Below are positions 8,322 to 16,779 of a DNA stretch of 64,000 bases, piece by piece. Under the pieces are notes generated by a model that saw only the letters and a program-made list of their open reading frames with translations, made no database searches and was not told the origin of the DNA. Within the stretch, counting starts at the first letter, position 1. Every line of letters begins with the position of its first letter. The translations under genes and the position numbers were made by a program. Source of the DNA: DATKJS01 sp964551995 (GTDB lineage Bacteria; Acidobacteriota; Aminicenantia; Aminicenantales; Saccharicenantaceae); NCBI GenBank assembly GCA_964551995.1, contig CAZKFD010000011.1:124001-188000 (forward strand), in the 5' to 3' direction.

Positions 8322-9332
8322 TCATTTTTTTTTCAACTGGTACTTTTTGACGGCCTTCTGGTGCGCCTCGAAGGTCCGGCTAAATTGGTGAGTGCCGTCC
8401 CCGCGCGCGACAAAATAGAGATATTTTTCCGGAGCCGGGTCCCAGGCCGCCTCCAGGGACGATCGTCCCGGATTGCAGATCGGGCCCGGCGGCAGGCCGG
8501 CCTGGACGTAGGTATTGTAAGGCGACGGAAACTTCATGTCCCGGCTGAGAAGCCGGCCCGTGTACCTGCTTTCGAGCTTGAGACCGTAGATCACCGTCGG
8601 GTCGCAGTCGAGCTTCATCCCGAGACGCAGGCGGTTGTGGAAGACCGCGGACACCAGGGGACGCTCCTCGGGGCGGGCGGTTTCCTTCTCGATCATGGAA
8701 GCCAGGATGACCGCGTCCCGGACGCTCATCCCCGGCTCCGGAGTCCGGGACCGCTCGAGGTCGCCGATGACTCTCCGGAGCTCGCCGACCATGGTCTCGA
8801 TGATGTCCCTGGCCGACGGCTGCCGAGGTACGAAATAGGTGTCCGGGAATAAATATCCCTCCAGGTTTTTCGCCCGGGGGTCCCAGCCCGCAATCAAGGA
8901 CGTGTCGCGGAAGGCGGACATGAACGCGTCCTCCCCCACGTTTGCTTCGGCAGACAGAAGGGCCGCGATCTCCCGTCCCGTCAGACCCTCCGGAAATGTG
9001 ATGGGGCGAAGGTAGATCCTGCCCAAGAAGAGCTTGAACAAGACCTCCTTGGCCCGGGCCGGAAACGCGATCTCGTACTCTCCCGCCCTGGGCCGCTCGC
9101 GGGAGTAGAAAAGATCGTAGGCCGTCGTCACGGCCAGGGCGCTTCTGATGATGCCGACGTCGCGGAGCTCCGCGGCGACGCCCCGAAAGCTCCGCCCCTT
9201 CTGGACCTCGAAGAAAACGCTGCCGCCGGGTCCGGCGTTCGGGACCTCGAGTTCACGGACCAGCCAGCCTGTCAGAGCCGGAAGGAGCAAGAGCGCGGTC
9301 AGGACGGCGGCCTTAACGGCTTTGAGGAGCAT
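8322..9332 (-). CDS. mltG: Endolytic murein transglycosylase MltG
   Basis: This 336-residue protein has one N-terminal membrane anchor (MLLKAVKAAVLTALLLLPALTGWLV) and then the YceG/MltG domain in the periplasm. MltG cleaves nascent peptidoglycan strands and helps set glycan length. The conserved catalytic region ILASMIEKETA with its Glu is present, followed by VSAVFHNRLRLGMKLDCDPTVIYG and the C-terminal NTYVQAGLPPGPICNPG and YLYFVARGDGTHQFSRT motifs. The start overlaps the end of yqgF by 21 bases, so the gene is the last member of the ddl-yqgF-mltG operon. The yqgF-mltG pairing is common in bacteria. Length and motifs are normal. Confidence 0.95.
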   Translation of the reverse strand: MLLKAVKAAVLTALLLLPALTGWLVRELEVPNAGPGGSVFFEVQKGRSFRGVAAELRDVGIIRSALAVTTAYDLFYSRERPRAGEYEIAFPARAKEVLFKLFLGRIYLRPITFPEGLTGREIAALLSAEANVGEDAFMSAFRDTSLIAGWDPRAKNLEGYLFPDTYFVPRQPSARDIIETMVGELRRVIGDLERSRTPEPGMSVRDAVILASMIEKETARPEERPLVSAVFHNRLRLGMKLDCDPTVIYGLKLESRYTGRLLSRDMKFPSPYNTYVQAGLPPGPICNPGRSSLEAAWDPAPEKYLYFVARGDGTHQFSRTFEAHQKAVKKYQLKKK

Positions 9333-9753
9333 GAGGATCCCCGTGCCTCCGCTCGAGGTACGTCGAAAGGATGATAACGGCCGCCACTTGGTCCTCCCAA
9401 CGTTTTTTCTTCGCGCCCCGGAAGTTCTGGCCCTGCAGGAGGTGGAGGGCTTCGCGGGTCGTCAGGCGCTCGTCGAGAAAGAAAACGGGCTTCTGCACGG
9501 CTTCTCTGAGCCAGGCCGCGAACTGACGCGTTTTCTCGGCCCGCGTCCCCGAGCTGCCGTCCATGCGGAGCGGGTCGCCGATCACGATCTCCTGGATGTC
9601 CCAGCGGGAAATGAGGTCCTGAAAGAACCTGCGGTCTTCCTCGTGCCGGCCGGTGAGCTTGTAAGTCCCGTGCGGCTGAGCCGTGATCAGGAGGGGATCG
9701 CTCAGGGCGAGGCCGACATTCCGGTCTCCGTAGTCTATCCCGAGGACCCTCAT
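9313..9753 (-). CDS. yqgF: YqgF/RuvX-family putative pre-16S rRNA nuclease
   Basis: The 146-residue product is a full-length YqgF protein with an RNase H-like fold. The first catalytic Asp lies in LGIDYGDRNVGLALSD, the second acidic site in FFLDERLTTREA, and the third Asp in RWEDQVAAVIIL. E. coli YqgF matures the 5' end of 16S rRNA; the Holliday-junction role is older and less certain. The start overlaps the ddl stop by 4 bases (ATGA) and its end overlaps mltG, so the three genes are translationally coupled. Confidence 0.94.
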   Translation of the reverse strand: MRVLGIDYGDRNVGLALSDPLLITAQPHGTYKLTGRHEEDRRFFQDLISRWDIQEIVIGDPLRMDGSSGTRAEKTRQFAAWLREAVQKPVFFLDERLTTREALHLLQGQNFRGAKKKRWEDQVAAVIILSTYLERRHGDPHAPQSR

Positions 9754-10817
9754 CCCGGGTCCCTCTCGACACAGGCTTTTCGCGACCGCTGCCGCTCGAA
9801 TCCGAGCCGGATCAGCCTCTCCAGGAGCCGGGGGAAGGGAAGGCCGCTCGCCTCCCAGAGCTTGGGGTACATGCTGATGGCCGTGAAGCCCGGGATCGTG
9901 TTGAGCTCGTTGACGAACAGGCGGTTCGTGCCGTCCTCGAGAAAAAAATCCACGCGGGCCATCCCCGACACCTCCAAGGCCAGGAACGCCCGGACGGCCA
10001 GCTGGCGGATCCTCTCGGTCGTCGGCCGGGGCAGGGCGGCGGGAATCACGAACGTCGTCTTCCCGTCGAGGTACTTGTCCCGGTAGTCATAGAATTCCCG
10101 GTAGGGGATGATCTGTCCCGGCAGCGAGGCTTCGGGCGGGGCGCCGCCGAGGACGCTGCACTCGAGCTCGCGGCCGGCGATGCCCCTCTCGACGAGGACT
10201 TTCGTGTCGTACCGGAAGGCCCTCTCCAGGGCGGCTTCTATCCGGCGCCGGTCCGTGACCTTGCTGATGCCGACACTCGAGCCGAGGTTGGACGGTTTGA
10301 CGAAGACGGGCAGGCCGAACTCGGCCCGGATCCGCCGCAGGACTACCCGGCGCCCCGTCCGCCAGTCCCGCTCATCGAAGGCGAGCCAGGGGACGACAGG
10401 AAGCCCCCCCGCCCGGAAAAGGGTCTTGGAGATGACCTTGTCCATGCCCAGCGCCGAGCCCAGAACGCCCGCTCCGACATAGGGGACCCCGCCCATTTCG
10501 AGAAGGCCCTGGATAGTCCCGTCTTCGCCGAACGGACCGTGCAGGACGGGGAAGTAGATATCGGCCCGGAGGGCGCGCCGCAGGCCGCGGACGTCCCAGG
10601 GGAGCAAGGGAAAGACCCGGCCCGGCGATAGTCTCTTCGGGTTCGATGACGGCGCGGCGACGACCTTCCAGAGCCCGGCCTTCGTGACGTAGAGCGAGCG
10701 GACGTCAAATTTCGCCTTGTCCAGGTTCCTGTGGATGGCCTCCGCCGAGGCCAGGGACACCTCGTGCTCGGCGGAGCGCCCCCCGAAAATCAGGCCGACG
10801 ACGATTTTTTTGGACAT
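9750..10817 (-). CDS. ddl: D-alanine--D-alanine ligase
   Basis: This 355-residue ATP-grasp enzyme joins two D-Ala residues for the peptidoglycan stem peptide in the cytoplasm. Visible signatures are VGLIFGGRSAEHEVSLASAEAI at the N terminus, FPVLHGPFGEDGTIQGLLE, VFVKPSNLGSSVGISKV, and the metal-binding ARVDFFLED with VNELNTIPGFT. The start MSKKIVVGL at 10817 is preferred because GAGGGA lies 4-9 bases upstream and it gives normal length; the frame continues upstream without family similarity. It is the first gene of the ddl-yqgF-mltG operon, all three genes acting in or near cell-wall synthesis and growth. Confidence 0.96.
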   Translation of the reverse strand: MSKKIVVGLIFGGRSAEHEVSLASAEAIHRNLDKAKFDVRSLYVTKAGLWKVVAAPSSNPKRLSPGRVFPLLPWDVRGLRRALRADIYFPVLHGPFGEDGTIQGLLEMGGVPYVGAGVLGSALGMDKVISKTLFRAGGLPVVPWLAFDERDWRTGRRVVLRRIRAEFGLPVFVKPSNLGSSVGISKVTDRRRIEAALERAFRYDTKVLVERGIAGRELECSVLGGAPPEASLPGQIIPYREFYDYRDKYLDGKTTFVIPAALPRPTTERIRQLAVRAFLALEVSGMARVDFFLEDGTNRLFVNELNTIPGFTAISMYPKLWEASGLPFPRLLERLIRLGFERQRSRKACVERDPG

Positions 10818-10854
10818 CGGGTCCCTCGGCGCGACTAAAAAACTGAGGCAAATT

Positions 10855-10884
10855 ATTCTAGTATAAGTCGCGGGCTTTTGTCTA
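10855..10884 (-). promoter_or_regulatory. Possible promoter of the ddl-yqgF-mltG operon
   Basis: Read on the minus strand, TAGACA and TAGAAT are separated by 18 bases and lie 38 bases before the ddl start. Confidence 0.45.
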
Positions 10885-10952
10885 TGACGCACGAAGGAAC
10901 GCTTCCGGGGCCGGGCCGGCCGCCTGTTCCTGTACGGCGGCGGAACTTTGTA

Positions 10953-10982
10953 TTGACAGTGTCCCGGAGGGGTCCTTATAAT
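10953..10982 (+). promoter_or_regulatory. Consensus sigma-70-type promoter
   Basis: Perfect TTGACA (10953-10958) and perfect TATAAT (10977-10982) are separated by 18 bases and lie 38 bases before the start of the exported protein at 11021. It is the best promoter match in the window. Confidence 0.85.
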
Positions 10983-11020
10983 AACGCCAAGTGGAACGCC
11001 ATCGGCCAAGAGGTGTGATC

Positions 11021-11815
11021 ATGACAAACCGGAAAGGAATCTCCTTGGGTCTTCTCGGCTTTGCCGTCGTCGCGTTCGTGCTGCTCGTGCCAGGCCGCAC
11101 GTATGCCCAGGATCAGATTCAGAAGGCCAAGATTTTCGAAGAGACCTACCAGATGATCACCGATACCGACCTCTATTGCTCTTTCTATATGCAGGAGGAG
11201 GGCAAGGCGCTTCCCGACCTGCGCATCATCGGGTCGGAGCGGATGAACGAGAAGGATAATCTGGCCGACGCGGATCTCATCTACCTCAACAAGGGGCAGG
11301 CCGACGGCCTCGAGATCGGCCAGCTCTTCCAGATCATCGGGCTTGAAGATAAGGTTCCCCTTTATGGAACCGTAGCCCGTCACCTAGCTAAGGCCAGGAT
11401 CATCCGGCTTGAAGACAAGATGGCGGTGGCGCGGATCGAGAGGGCCTGCTGGGCGGTCAATGTCGGCGACTATCTCATCCCGTACGAGGAGCAGGAAGGC
11501 GAGATCGGAAAAGACAAGGGCTACAGCCAGATGGACCCGAACGCCAGCAAGAAAGGGAACGTTATCTACGTCGACCAGGAGCTTCGTCTGGCCGGATCCG
11601 GGCAGTGGGCCCTGATCAACATGGGCCGCCAGCAGTGCGTCCAGATCGGCGACCAGCTCACCGTCTTCCACCGGGCGAAGCCGAATCTCCCCCGGGAGGC
11701 CGTCGGCAGCCTGATCATCATCGACGTCCGCGGCGCCACGGCGACGGTCAAAGTCCTGTCCTGTAGGGAGAACGTGGCTATCGGGGACGAAGTCCAGCTC
11801 AATACCGCGCGCTAG
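11021..11815 (+). CDS. Exported protein with a duplicated beta-barrel-like domain
   Basis: This 264-residue protein has a signal peptide cut near YAQ (residue about 27). Two similar segments follow. In each, a DxIYxNKG- or INMGRQ-type strand leads to GLEIGQLFQIIG or CVQIGDQLTVFHR, and then to ARIERACWAVNVGDYLIPY or VKVLSCRENVAIGDEVQL. This layout recalls the SH3-like C-terminal domain of FlgT and related envelope proteins, a comparison I make from pattern only. The start at 11021 follows AGAGGTG with proper spacing. A consensus promoter lies just upstream, which suggests strong constitutive expression. No catalytic residues are evident and the function is unknown. Confidence 0.78.
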   Translation: MTNRKGISLGLLGFAVVAFVLLVPGRTYAQDQIQKAKIFEETYQMITDTDLYCSFYMQEEGKALPDLRIIGSERMNEKDNLADADLIYLNKGQADGLEIGQLFQIIGLEDKVPLYGTVARHLAKARIIRLEDKMAVARIERACWAVNVGDYLIPYEEQEGEIGKDKGYSQMDPNASKKGNVIYVDQELRLAGSGQWALINMGRQQCVQIGDQLTVFHRAKPNLPREAVGSLIIIDVRGATATVKVLSCRENVAIGDEVQLNTAR

Positions 11816-11816
11816 G

Positions 11817-11844
11817 CCCGGCTGCCTCTCCCCAGTCAGCCGGG
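11817..11844 (+). terminator. Hairpin after the exported protein gene
   Basis: A perfect 8-base-pair stem CCCGGCTG/CAGCCGGG with a 12-base loop starts one base after the stop. There is no T run, so termination would be weak or Rho-assisted. Confidence 0.35.
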
Positions 11845-11881
11845 GGCGGAGCGGCTCTCTCTGCCGGCCGGGGATCATCGA

Positions 11882-11910
11882 TTGACAGGGGTGGGGATTT
11901 CTGCTAGTTT
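11882..11910 (+). promoter_or_regulatory. Promoter of the tRNA-Gly/tRNA-Cys pair
   Basis: TTGACA (11882-11887) and TAGTTT (11905-11910) are separated by 17 bases and lie 33 bases before the tRNA-Gly 5' end. Confidence 0.65.
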
Positions 11911-11943
11911 AGGGCGTGCCGTTTCTCCGAAATAAACCAACGA

Positions 11944-12018
11944 GCGGGCGTAGTTCAGTGGTAGAACGTCTGCTTGCCATGCAGAAGGTCGTGGGTTCAA
12001 GTCCCATCGCCCGCTCCA
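11944..12018 (+). tRNA. tRNA-Gly (GCC)
   Basis: The 7-base acceptor stem GCGGGCG pairs with CGCCCGC. The anticodon loop reads TTGCCAT with anticodon GCC, the T loop is TTCAAGT, and the 3' CCA is encoded. All four arms fold. Confidence 0.97.
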
Positions 12019-12049
12019 TGCCACCCTTCCGGAGACCGGACCGAACGAG

Positions 12050-12125
12050 GGCGCGGTACCCAAGAGGCTAAGGGAGAGGTCTGCAAAACCTTTATTCGTC
12101 GGTTCGAGTCCGACCCGCGCCTCCA
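12050..12125 (+). tRNA. tRNA-Cys (GCA)
   Basis: The acceptor stem GGCGCGG pairs with CCGCGCC. The anticodon stem GAGGT/ACCTT holds loop CTGCAAA with anticodon GCA. The T stem GTCGG/CCGAC is perfect, the discriminator is T and the CCA is encoded. It lies 31 bases after tRNA-Gly, so the two are probably co-transcribed. Confidence 0.96.
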
Positions 12126-12177
12126 AATCCCACCCGCGAGGCCGCCGTCTTCAAATGCGGCCGGGCCCCGGGGTTCA

Positions 12178-12207
12178 TTGACAACCTCCTCTCGGAAAGG
12201 CTATCAT
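12178..12207 (+). promoter_or_regulatory. Promoter of the Yip1-family gene
   Basis: TTGACA (12178-12183) and TATCAT (12202-12207) are separated by 18 bases and lie 26 bases before the ATG at 12234. Confidence 0.7.
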
Positions 12208-12233
12208 GGCTTCATCTCGAGGAGGAGGGTGCT

Positions 12234-12821
12234 ATGGACTTGGTGCAGAGGGTTGAGGGAATTCTTATCCGGCCGAAGGAGGAGTGGGCCAAGATCAAGG
12301 CCGAGCCGACGACCGAAACCGAACTCTTTACGTCCTATGCCATGGTGCTGGCAGCGATCCCGGCCGCGGCCCAGTTTATCGGCCATCTCCTCGTCGGTCA
12401 GCGGATCCCCTTCATCGGCCTCTACCACTGGGGGATCGGACGAGCCCTGGCGAACGCTGTTCTCGCCTATGTGTTCTCCCTGGCGACGGTTTATTTCTTC
12501 GCCGTCATCGTCAACGCCCTGGCGCCGAATTTCTCGTCGCTTCAGAACATGACGAACGCCATGAAACTCGCCGTCTACTGCATGACGCCGGGCTGGGTGG
12601 CGGGCATCCTGTACATCTTCCCGGTCCTGGGGATCCTGACCATACTGGCCAGCCTGTACGGCCTCTATATCCTCTATCTCGGTTTCCAGGCCCCGATGAT
12701 GGAGACGCCCCGTGACAAGGTCCTGGGCTACATGGTCATCAGCATCGTCGTCGTGGTCGTTCTCGCCTTGGTCTTCGGGCTGATCCTCAGCTGGCTTTTC
12801 GCTGTCAGGCTTCACGCCTGA
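12234..12821 (+). CDS. Yip1-family membrane protein
   Basis: This 195-residue inner-membrane protein begins MDLVQRVEGILIRPKEEWAKIKAEP, the typical Yip1/DUF1282 opening in which a short cytoplasmic helix precedes the membrane part. Five hydrophobic segments follow (about residues 33-53, 70-90, 108-130, 132-150 and 165-190). The family is widespread and its bacterial role is unknown. GAGGAGGG lies 5-12 bases before the start and a promoter lies just upstream. The 3' end overlaps the convergent pyrF stop by 10 bases. A second Yip1-family protein is encoded at 27283-27990. Confidence 0.85.
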   Translation: MDLVQRVEGILIRPKEEWAKIKAEPTTETELFTSYAMVLAAIPAAAQFIGHLLVGQRIPFIGLYHWGIGRALANAVLAYVFSLATVYFFAVIVNALAPNFSSLQNMTNAMKLAVYCMTPGWVAGILYIFPVLGILTILASLYGLYILYLGFQAPMMETPRDKVLGYMVISIVVVVVLALVFGLILSWLFAVRLHA

Positions 12822-13531
12822 TCGAGCTCGCCGACGACCCTGAGGAAGGCCTCCTCGGGGGAGGGCGCGGCCGTGATCGGGCGCCCGATGACGAGATAAT
12901 CCGCCCCTTTGGCCACCGCTTCCGCGGGGGTCATGATGCGTTTCTGATCCTGGGCGGCGGCCCAGAGCGGCCGGATCCCCGGCGTGACGATCACCCAATC
13001 GCGCCCGAATTCCTTCCTCAAAATCTCGATCTCCTGGGGCGAGCAAACGACGCCGTCCATGCCGGCGGAGCGGGCTAGGCCGGCCAGGCGCAGGACCTGG
13101 TTGGCGACGGGGGCGGCGACGCCGATCTCTTTGAGGTCAGCTTCCTTTAAGCTGGTCAGGACCGTCACCCCGAGGAGGACCGGCTTCGGGCGGCGGAGCT
13201 CCTCCGAGACTTGCCGGGCCGTCTCCACGGCCCGCGCCATCATCTCCCGGCCTCCCGATGTATGGATGGTCATCATCTGGACGCCGTGGCGAAAGGCCGA
13301 CCGGACGGCTCCGGCCACCGTGTTGGGGATGTCGTGGAGCTTCAGGTCCAGGAAGACATCTTTGCGCAGGGCCTTGAGCTTTCTGAAGAGCGCCGGCCCT
13401 TCGGCCGTGAAGAGTTCGAGTCCGACCTTGAAGGTCCGGGCCTCGCGGAGGCGACTGACAAGGGCCAGGCCTTCCTCCTTGCTGGGAACGTCGAGGGCGA
13501 TGATGATCCGGCCGCGGCTGTCGCTGTTCAT
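12812..13531 (-). CDS. pyrF: Orotidine 5'-phosphate decarboxylase
   Basis: This 239-residue TIM-barrel enzyme makes UMP from OMP, the last step of de novo pyrimidine synthesis. The catalytic DxKxxD motif is present in FLDLKLHDIPNTV, along with IIALDVPSKEE at the N terminus, VVCSPQEIEILRKEFG, and the phosphate-binding VTPGIRP and YLVIGRPIT. The start MNSDSRGR at 13531 is preceded by GGGAGG at about 10 bases. The gene ends the pyrK-pyrD-pyrF group. The 43-base gap to pyrD has no terminator, so co-transcription is likely. Confidence 0.95.
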   Translation of the reverse strand: MNSDSRGRIIIALDVPSKEEGLALVSRLREARTFKVGLELFTAEGPALFRKLKALRKDVFLDLKLHDIPNTVAGAVRSAFRHGVQMMTIHTSGGREMMARAVETARQVSEELRRPKPVLLGVTVLTSLKEADLKEIGVAAPVANQVLRLAGLARSAGMDGVVCSPQEIEILRKEFGRDWVIVTPGIRPLWAAAQDQKRIMTPAEAVAKGADYLVIGRPITAAPSPEEAFLRVVGELDQA

Positions 13532-13574
13532 GCGCTCATCCTCCCGCCGGGCGTGAGGCCCGGCGCCTTTTTCG

Positions 13575-14507
13575 TCACGCCTCCCGCGGCGTCCTGAGCG
13601 TCCCGATGATGTTCCGGATCCGGTCGACGGCGTGCGCCCCGCACCAGTCATCGATCTCGCGGATGATGCGGACGCAGGCATCGGGATCCACGAAGTTGGC
13701 CGTTCCCACTTCGACGGCCGCGGCCCCCGCCATCAGAAACTCGACGGCGTCCCCGCCGGTCATGATCCCGCCCATGCCGATGACGGGAACCCGGGCGCGG
13801 GAGGCGACCTGATAGACCATTCTTAGGGCGATGGGCCGGATGGCCGGCCCGCTGAGGCCGCCGAAGACATTGGCCAGCCGCGGCCGGCGCGTTTCGATGT
13901 CGACGGCCATGGCCAGGAACGTATTGACGAGCGAGATCCCGTCGGTCCCGGCTTCCTCGGCGGCTTGGGCGATCTCGACGATGTTCGTAACGTTGGGCGA
14001 AAGCTTGGTGATGACCGGGCGGCGCGCGGCCGCCTTGATCCGCCTGATGAGCTTGAACGTCGGCTCCGGTGAGAGGGCGGGACAGGCGCCGTCCTGCTTG
14101 ACGTTCGGGCAGGAGATGTTGAGCTCGTAGGCCGCGATGCCGTCCTGTTTCTCGAGGAACTCGACGACGGATACGTACTCGTCGTCGTCGGCCCCGCACA
14201 CGTTGACGATGACGGCCGTGCCGTATCCGCGGAGGCGGGGGAGAACTTTCTCCGAGAACGCCCGGACCCCGACGCCTTGGAGACCGATGGCGTTGATCAA
14301 GCCGCTCGGGGTTTCGACAAGACGGGGAGGCGGGTTCCCCTCCCGGGGATCGAAGTAGAGCCCTTTGACCACGAACCCGCCGAGCTTGTCGAGCGCCAGA
14401 TAGGGCTCGAATTCGAGCCCGTAGCCGAAGGTGCCGCTGGCCGCGATCACGGGGTTCTTGAGTTTCAGGAATCCCAGGTCGATCTCAAGGTCCGCCATGG
14501 CCGTCAT
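13575..14507 (-). CDS. pyrD: Dihydroorotate dehydrogenase B, catalytic subunit
   Basis: This 310-residue class 1B enzyme oxidises dihydroorotate to orotate and passes electrons through PyrK to NAD. The active-site Cys lies in NISCPNV, and the FMN/substrate segments KNPVIAASGTFGYGLE, NAIGLQGVG and GMGGIMTGGDAVEFLMAGA are visible. The start at 14507 overlaps the pyrK stop as ATGA, with GGACGG just upstream. Pairing with pyrK confirms the NAD-linked 1B type rather than the quinone-linked class 2 enzyme. Confidence 0.95.
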   Translation of the reverse strand: MTAMADLEIDLGFLKLKNPVIAASGTFGYGLEFEPYLALDKLGGFVVKGLYFDPREGNPPPRLVETPSGLINAIGLQGVGVRAFSEKVLPRLRGYGTAVIVNVCGADDDEYVSVVEFLEKQDGIAAYELNISCPNVKQDGACPALSPEPTFKLIRRIKAAARRPVITKLSPNVTNIVEIAQAAEEAGTDGISLVNTFLAMAVDIETRRPRLANVFGGLSGPAIRPIALRMVYQVASRARVPVIGMGGIMTGGDAVEFLMAGAAAVEVGTANFVDPDACVRIIREIDDWCGAHAVDRIRNIIGTLRTPREA

Positions 14508-15292
14508 TCCGTCCACATGATCCGGTCTCGGCGAAACACGGGCCCCTCCTCGCAGATCTTGACCCAGCCGTCGCCGCCTTCGTCCCTGATGCGGTGAACG
14601 CAGCCCCAGCAGGCGCCGATGCCGCAGCCCATCATGGATTCCAGGGAGAATTCGCAAGGGATCCGCCTCCGCCCGGCGTGTTCGGAAACTGTGCGCATCA
14701 TCGGGTCGGGTCCGCAGGCGAAGAGGACATCGGCCGGCTCCCGCTCAAGAAAGCGCTCGAGGCTTTCCGTGACGAGCCCCTTGAAGCCGAAGGAACCATC
14801 GTCAGTCGCGCAGAGGAGGGGGAGGCCGGCCGTCTCGAACTTCCCCCTTAGGGGTAGATCCTGGATCGTGCGCCCGCCGTAGAGGACGGTGACCTGGGCG
14901 CCGGCGACCTTGAGTTCCCGCCCCAGAAAGTACAGCGGGGCGATGCCGCGGCCGCCGCCGACCAGGCAGGCCCGTTTTCCTCTGAGCTCTGCTGTGACGG
15001 TGAAGCCCTTGCCGAGCGGGCCGAGGAGGTCCACGGTATCGCCGGGCCTCTTCCGGGCCAGGATGTCCATCCCGACTCCGGTGACCTTGAAGAACAGCTC
15101 GATCCCCGAGGGGCCGGCGTCATGGACGCTCAGGGGCCTGCGGAGGAGGGGAAAAGGCGCCGGGGACACCTTGACCATGACGAACTGGCCGGGGCGGGCG
15201 GTCCGGCCGAGCGCGGCGGTCTCGATGCCCAGCAGATGATAATCCCCCCAGCTCAGGGCGGTCAGGACGCGAGCGCTCCGGTCAATTGCCAT
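14504..15292 (-). CDS. pyrK: Dihydroorotate dehydrogenase B, electron-transfer subunit
   Basis: This 262-residue flavoprotein of the ferredoxin-reductase type carries FAD (RPLSVHDAG region), an NAD site (ACLVGGGRGIAPLYFL) and a C-terminal [2Fe-2S] cluster formed by CGIGACWGC plus a later Cys in KICEEGPVF. It links PyrD to NAD. The start MAIDRSARVLTA at 15292 fits the nearby promoter, whose predicted transcript begins only some 25 bases upstream; the longer open frame would start before it. The ribosome site is weak. It is the first gene of the pyrK-pyrD-pyrF operon. Confidence 0.93.
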   Translation of the reverse strand: MAIDRSARVLTALSWGDYHLLGIETAALGRTARPGQFVMVKVSPAPFPLLRRPLSVHDAGPSGIELFFKVTGVGMDILARKRPGDTVDLLGPLGKGFTVTAELRGKRACLVGGGRGIAPLYFLGRELKVAGAQVTVLYGGRTIQDLPLRGKFETAGLPLLCATDDGSFGFKGLVTESLERFLEREPADVLFACGPDPMMRTVSEHAGRRRIPCEFSLESMMGCGIGACWGCVHRIRDEGGDGWVKICEEGPVFRRDRIMWTE

Positions 15293-15321
15293 GGCTTCGG
15301 CTCTTACTCCGTGTTTGGACA

Positions 15322-15350
15322 AAAATAGCAGAATCACGGGCGTTCCGCAA
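15322..15350 (-). promoter_or_regulatory. Possible promoter of pyrK-pyrD-pyrF
   Basis: Read on the minus strand, TTGCGG and TATTTT are separated by 17 bases and lie 30 bases before the pyrK ATG. No attenuator or PyrR-type leader is evident. Confidence 0.5.
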
Positions 15351-15428
15351 TAGAAAAGGGAGCCTATCGATCACGTCCGGCCCATCTCCTGCGCCCCTGA
15401 TTCGGACGCTGCGCTCCGGCCGGCGATA

Positions 15429-15458
15429 TTGCGGCGGGGGCGGGAAATACTCTATAAT
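15429..15458 (+). promoter_or_regulatory. Promoter of the aminotransferase gene
   Basis: TTGCGG and a perfect TATAAT (15453-15458) are separated by 18 bases and lie 30 bases before the ATG at 15489. Confidence 0.6.
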
Positions 15459-15488
15459 GAGGCGATTCATAAGCGGAAGGACTCATCC

Positions 15489-16685
15489 ATGCAAGTATCG
15501 AAAAGAGGCCGCGAGATCCAGGCGTCCCCGATCCGGAAGCTGAAACCGTTCGCCGACCGGACGCTGGCCAAGGGGATCAAGATCTTCCACCTGAACATCG
15601 GCGACCCGGATATCCCGACCCCCCAGGTCGTCCTCGACACGTTCTGCAGCTATCGCGGCCCGGTCCTGAGCTACGGCCCGGCCCAGGGCTTTCTCGACCT
15701 CCGCCAGGCCGTGGCCCGCTATTTCGGGAATTACCGAATTCCCCTCGAAGCGGACAACGTCATCATCACGACGGGCGGGTCCGAGGCCATTCACTTCGCG
15801 TTCTCCGTTGTGGCCGACTCGGGCGACGAGATCATCATCCCGGAACCCTATTATACGAACTACAACGGCTACGCCTCGTTCGCCGGAGTCCGCATCGTCC
15901 CGCTCCCTCTGCGGGTCGAAGACGGGTTCCGCCTTCCGGAGACCGCCGCGATCGAAGCCAAGATCACGCCCAAGACACGGGCCATCCTGGTCTGCTCCCC
16001 AAACAACCCCACCGGGACCGTCTATATGCCGGGGGAGCTGGAGCGGGTCGTCGGCCTGGTGAAAAAGCACGATCTCTTCCTGATCGGGGACGAGGTCTAC
16101 AAGGAGTTCGTCTATGACGGCCTGCAGCATAAAAGCGTCCTCGAATACGAGGACATCGAGGACCGTGTCATCGTCGTAGACAGTATCTCCAAGCGCTACA
16201 GTTGCTGCGGCGCGCGCATCGGGATGATCATCACGCGAAACGACGGGGTCTACCAGTCGGCCCTCAAGTTCGCCCAGGCGCGGCTCTGCCCGCCCTCGGT
16301 CGAGCAGATGGCCGCTCGGGCGGCCTACGAGATGCCCATGAGCTATTTTCAGCCCGTCCGCGAAGAATACCAAAGGCGCCGCGACGTCCTCTACGAGGGT
16401 CTGAAAGACGTCCCGGGGCTCATCATCCGCCGCCCCCAGGGCGCGTTTTATGTCATCATCCGGCTGCCCGTGAAGGACGCCGAGCATTTCGCCGTCTGGA
16501 TGCTTTCGGAATTCTCGCTGGACGGGAAGACGGTGATGGTCGCCCCGGGGCCGGGGTTCTACTCCACCCCGAACCTCGGGACCGACGAGATCCGCATCGC
16601 CTACGTCATCAACGAGAAGGACCTCCAAGAAGCCGTCGGGGTCTTCAAGGCGGGACTCGAGAAATACCGGACGCTGTTTCCCTGA
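15489..16685 (+). CDS. Class I/II pyridoxal phosphate aminotransferase
   Basis: This 398-residue fold-type I aminotransferase most resembles aspartate/aromatic aminotransferases of the AspC/PatA type. Visible motifs are NIGDPDIPTPQ for substrate closure, ITTGGSEAIHFAFS for PLP phosphate binding, CSPNNPTGTVY, LIGDEVYKEFVYDG with the PLP-pyridine Asp, and the Schiff-base Lys at about residue 235 in DSISKRYSCCGARIG. The active-site Arg lies in the C-terminal DEIRIAYVIN. GGAAGGA precedes the ATG at 15489 by about 8 bases. The exact amino acid substrate cannot be read from sequence. It is followed by ppdK, which has its own promoter. Confidence 0.92.
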   Translation: MQVSKRGREIQASPIRKLKPFADRTLAKGIKIFHLNIGDPDIPTPQVVLDTFCSYRGPVLSYGPAQGFLDLRQAVARYFGNYRIPLEADNVIITTGGSEAIHFAFSVVADSGDEIIIPEPYYTNYNGYASFAGVRIVPLPLRVEDGFRLPETAAIEAKITPKTRAILVCSPNNPTGTVYMPGELERVVGLVKKHDLFLIGDEVYKEFVYDGLQHKSVLEYEDIEDRVIVVDSISKRYSCCGARIGMIITRNDGVYQSALKFAQARLCPPSVEQMAARAAYEMPMSYFQPVREEYQRRRDVLYEGLKDVPGLIIRRPQGAFYVIIRLPVKDAEHFAVWMLSEFSLDGKTVMVAPGPGFYSTPNLGTDEIRIAYVINEKDLQEAVGVFKAGLEKYRTLFP

Positions 16686-16714
16686 ACCGGAGGGCCGGCC
16701 CGGCAACAGGCGGT

Positions 16715-16743
16715 TTGAATTTTCAGCCCGTTGCGAGTATATT
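16715..16743 (+). promoter_or_regulatory. Promoter of ppdK
   Basis: TTGAAT (16715-16720) and TATATT (16738-16743) are separated by 17 bases and lie 36 bases before the ppdK ATG. Confidence 0.55.
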
Positions 16744-16779
16744 GCTTGAATTATCCTGGCATGTCTTCAGGAGCACTCC

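Noticed and set aside
15293..15488. Pyrimidine-responsive attenuator before pyrK
   Set aside because: The predicted leader is only some 25 bases long and contains no terminator hairpin or PyrR-like anti-terminator.
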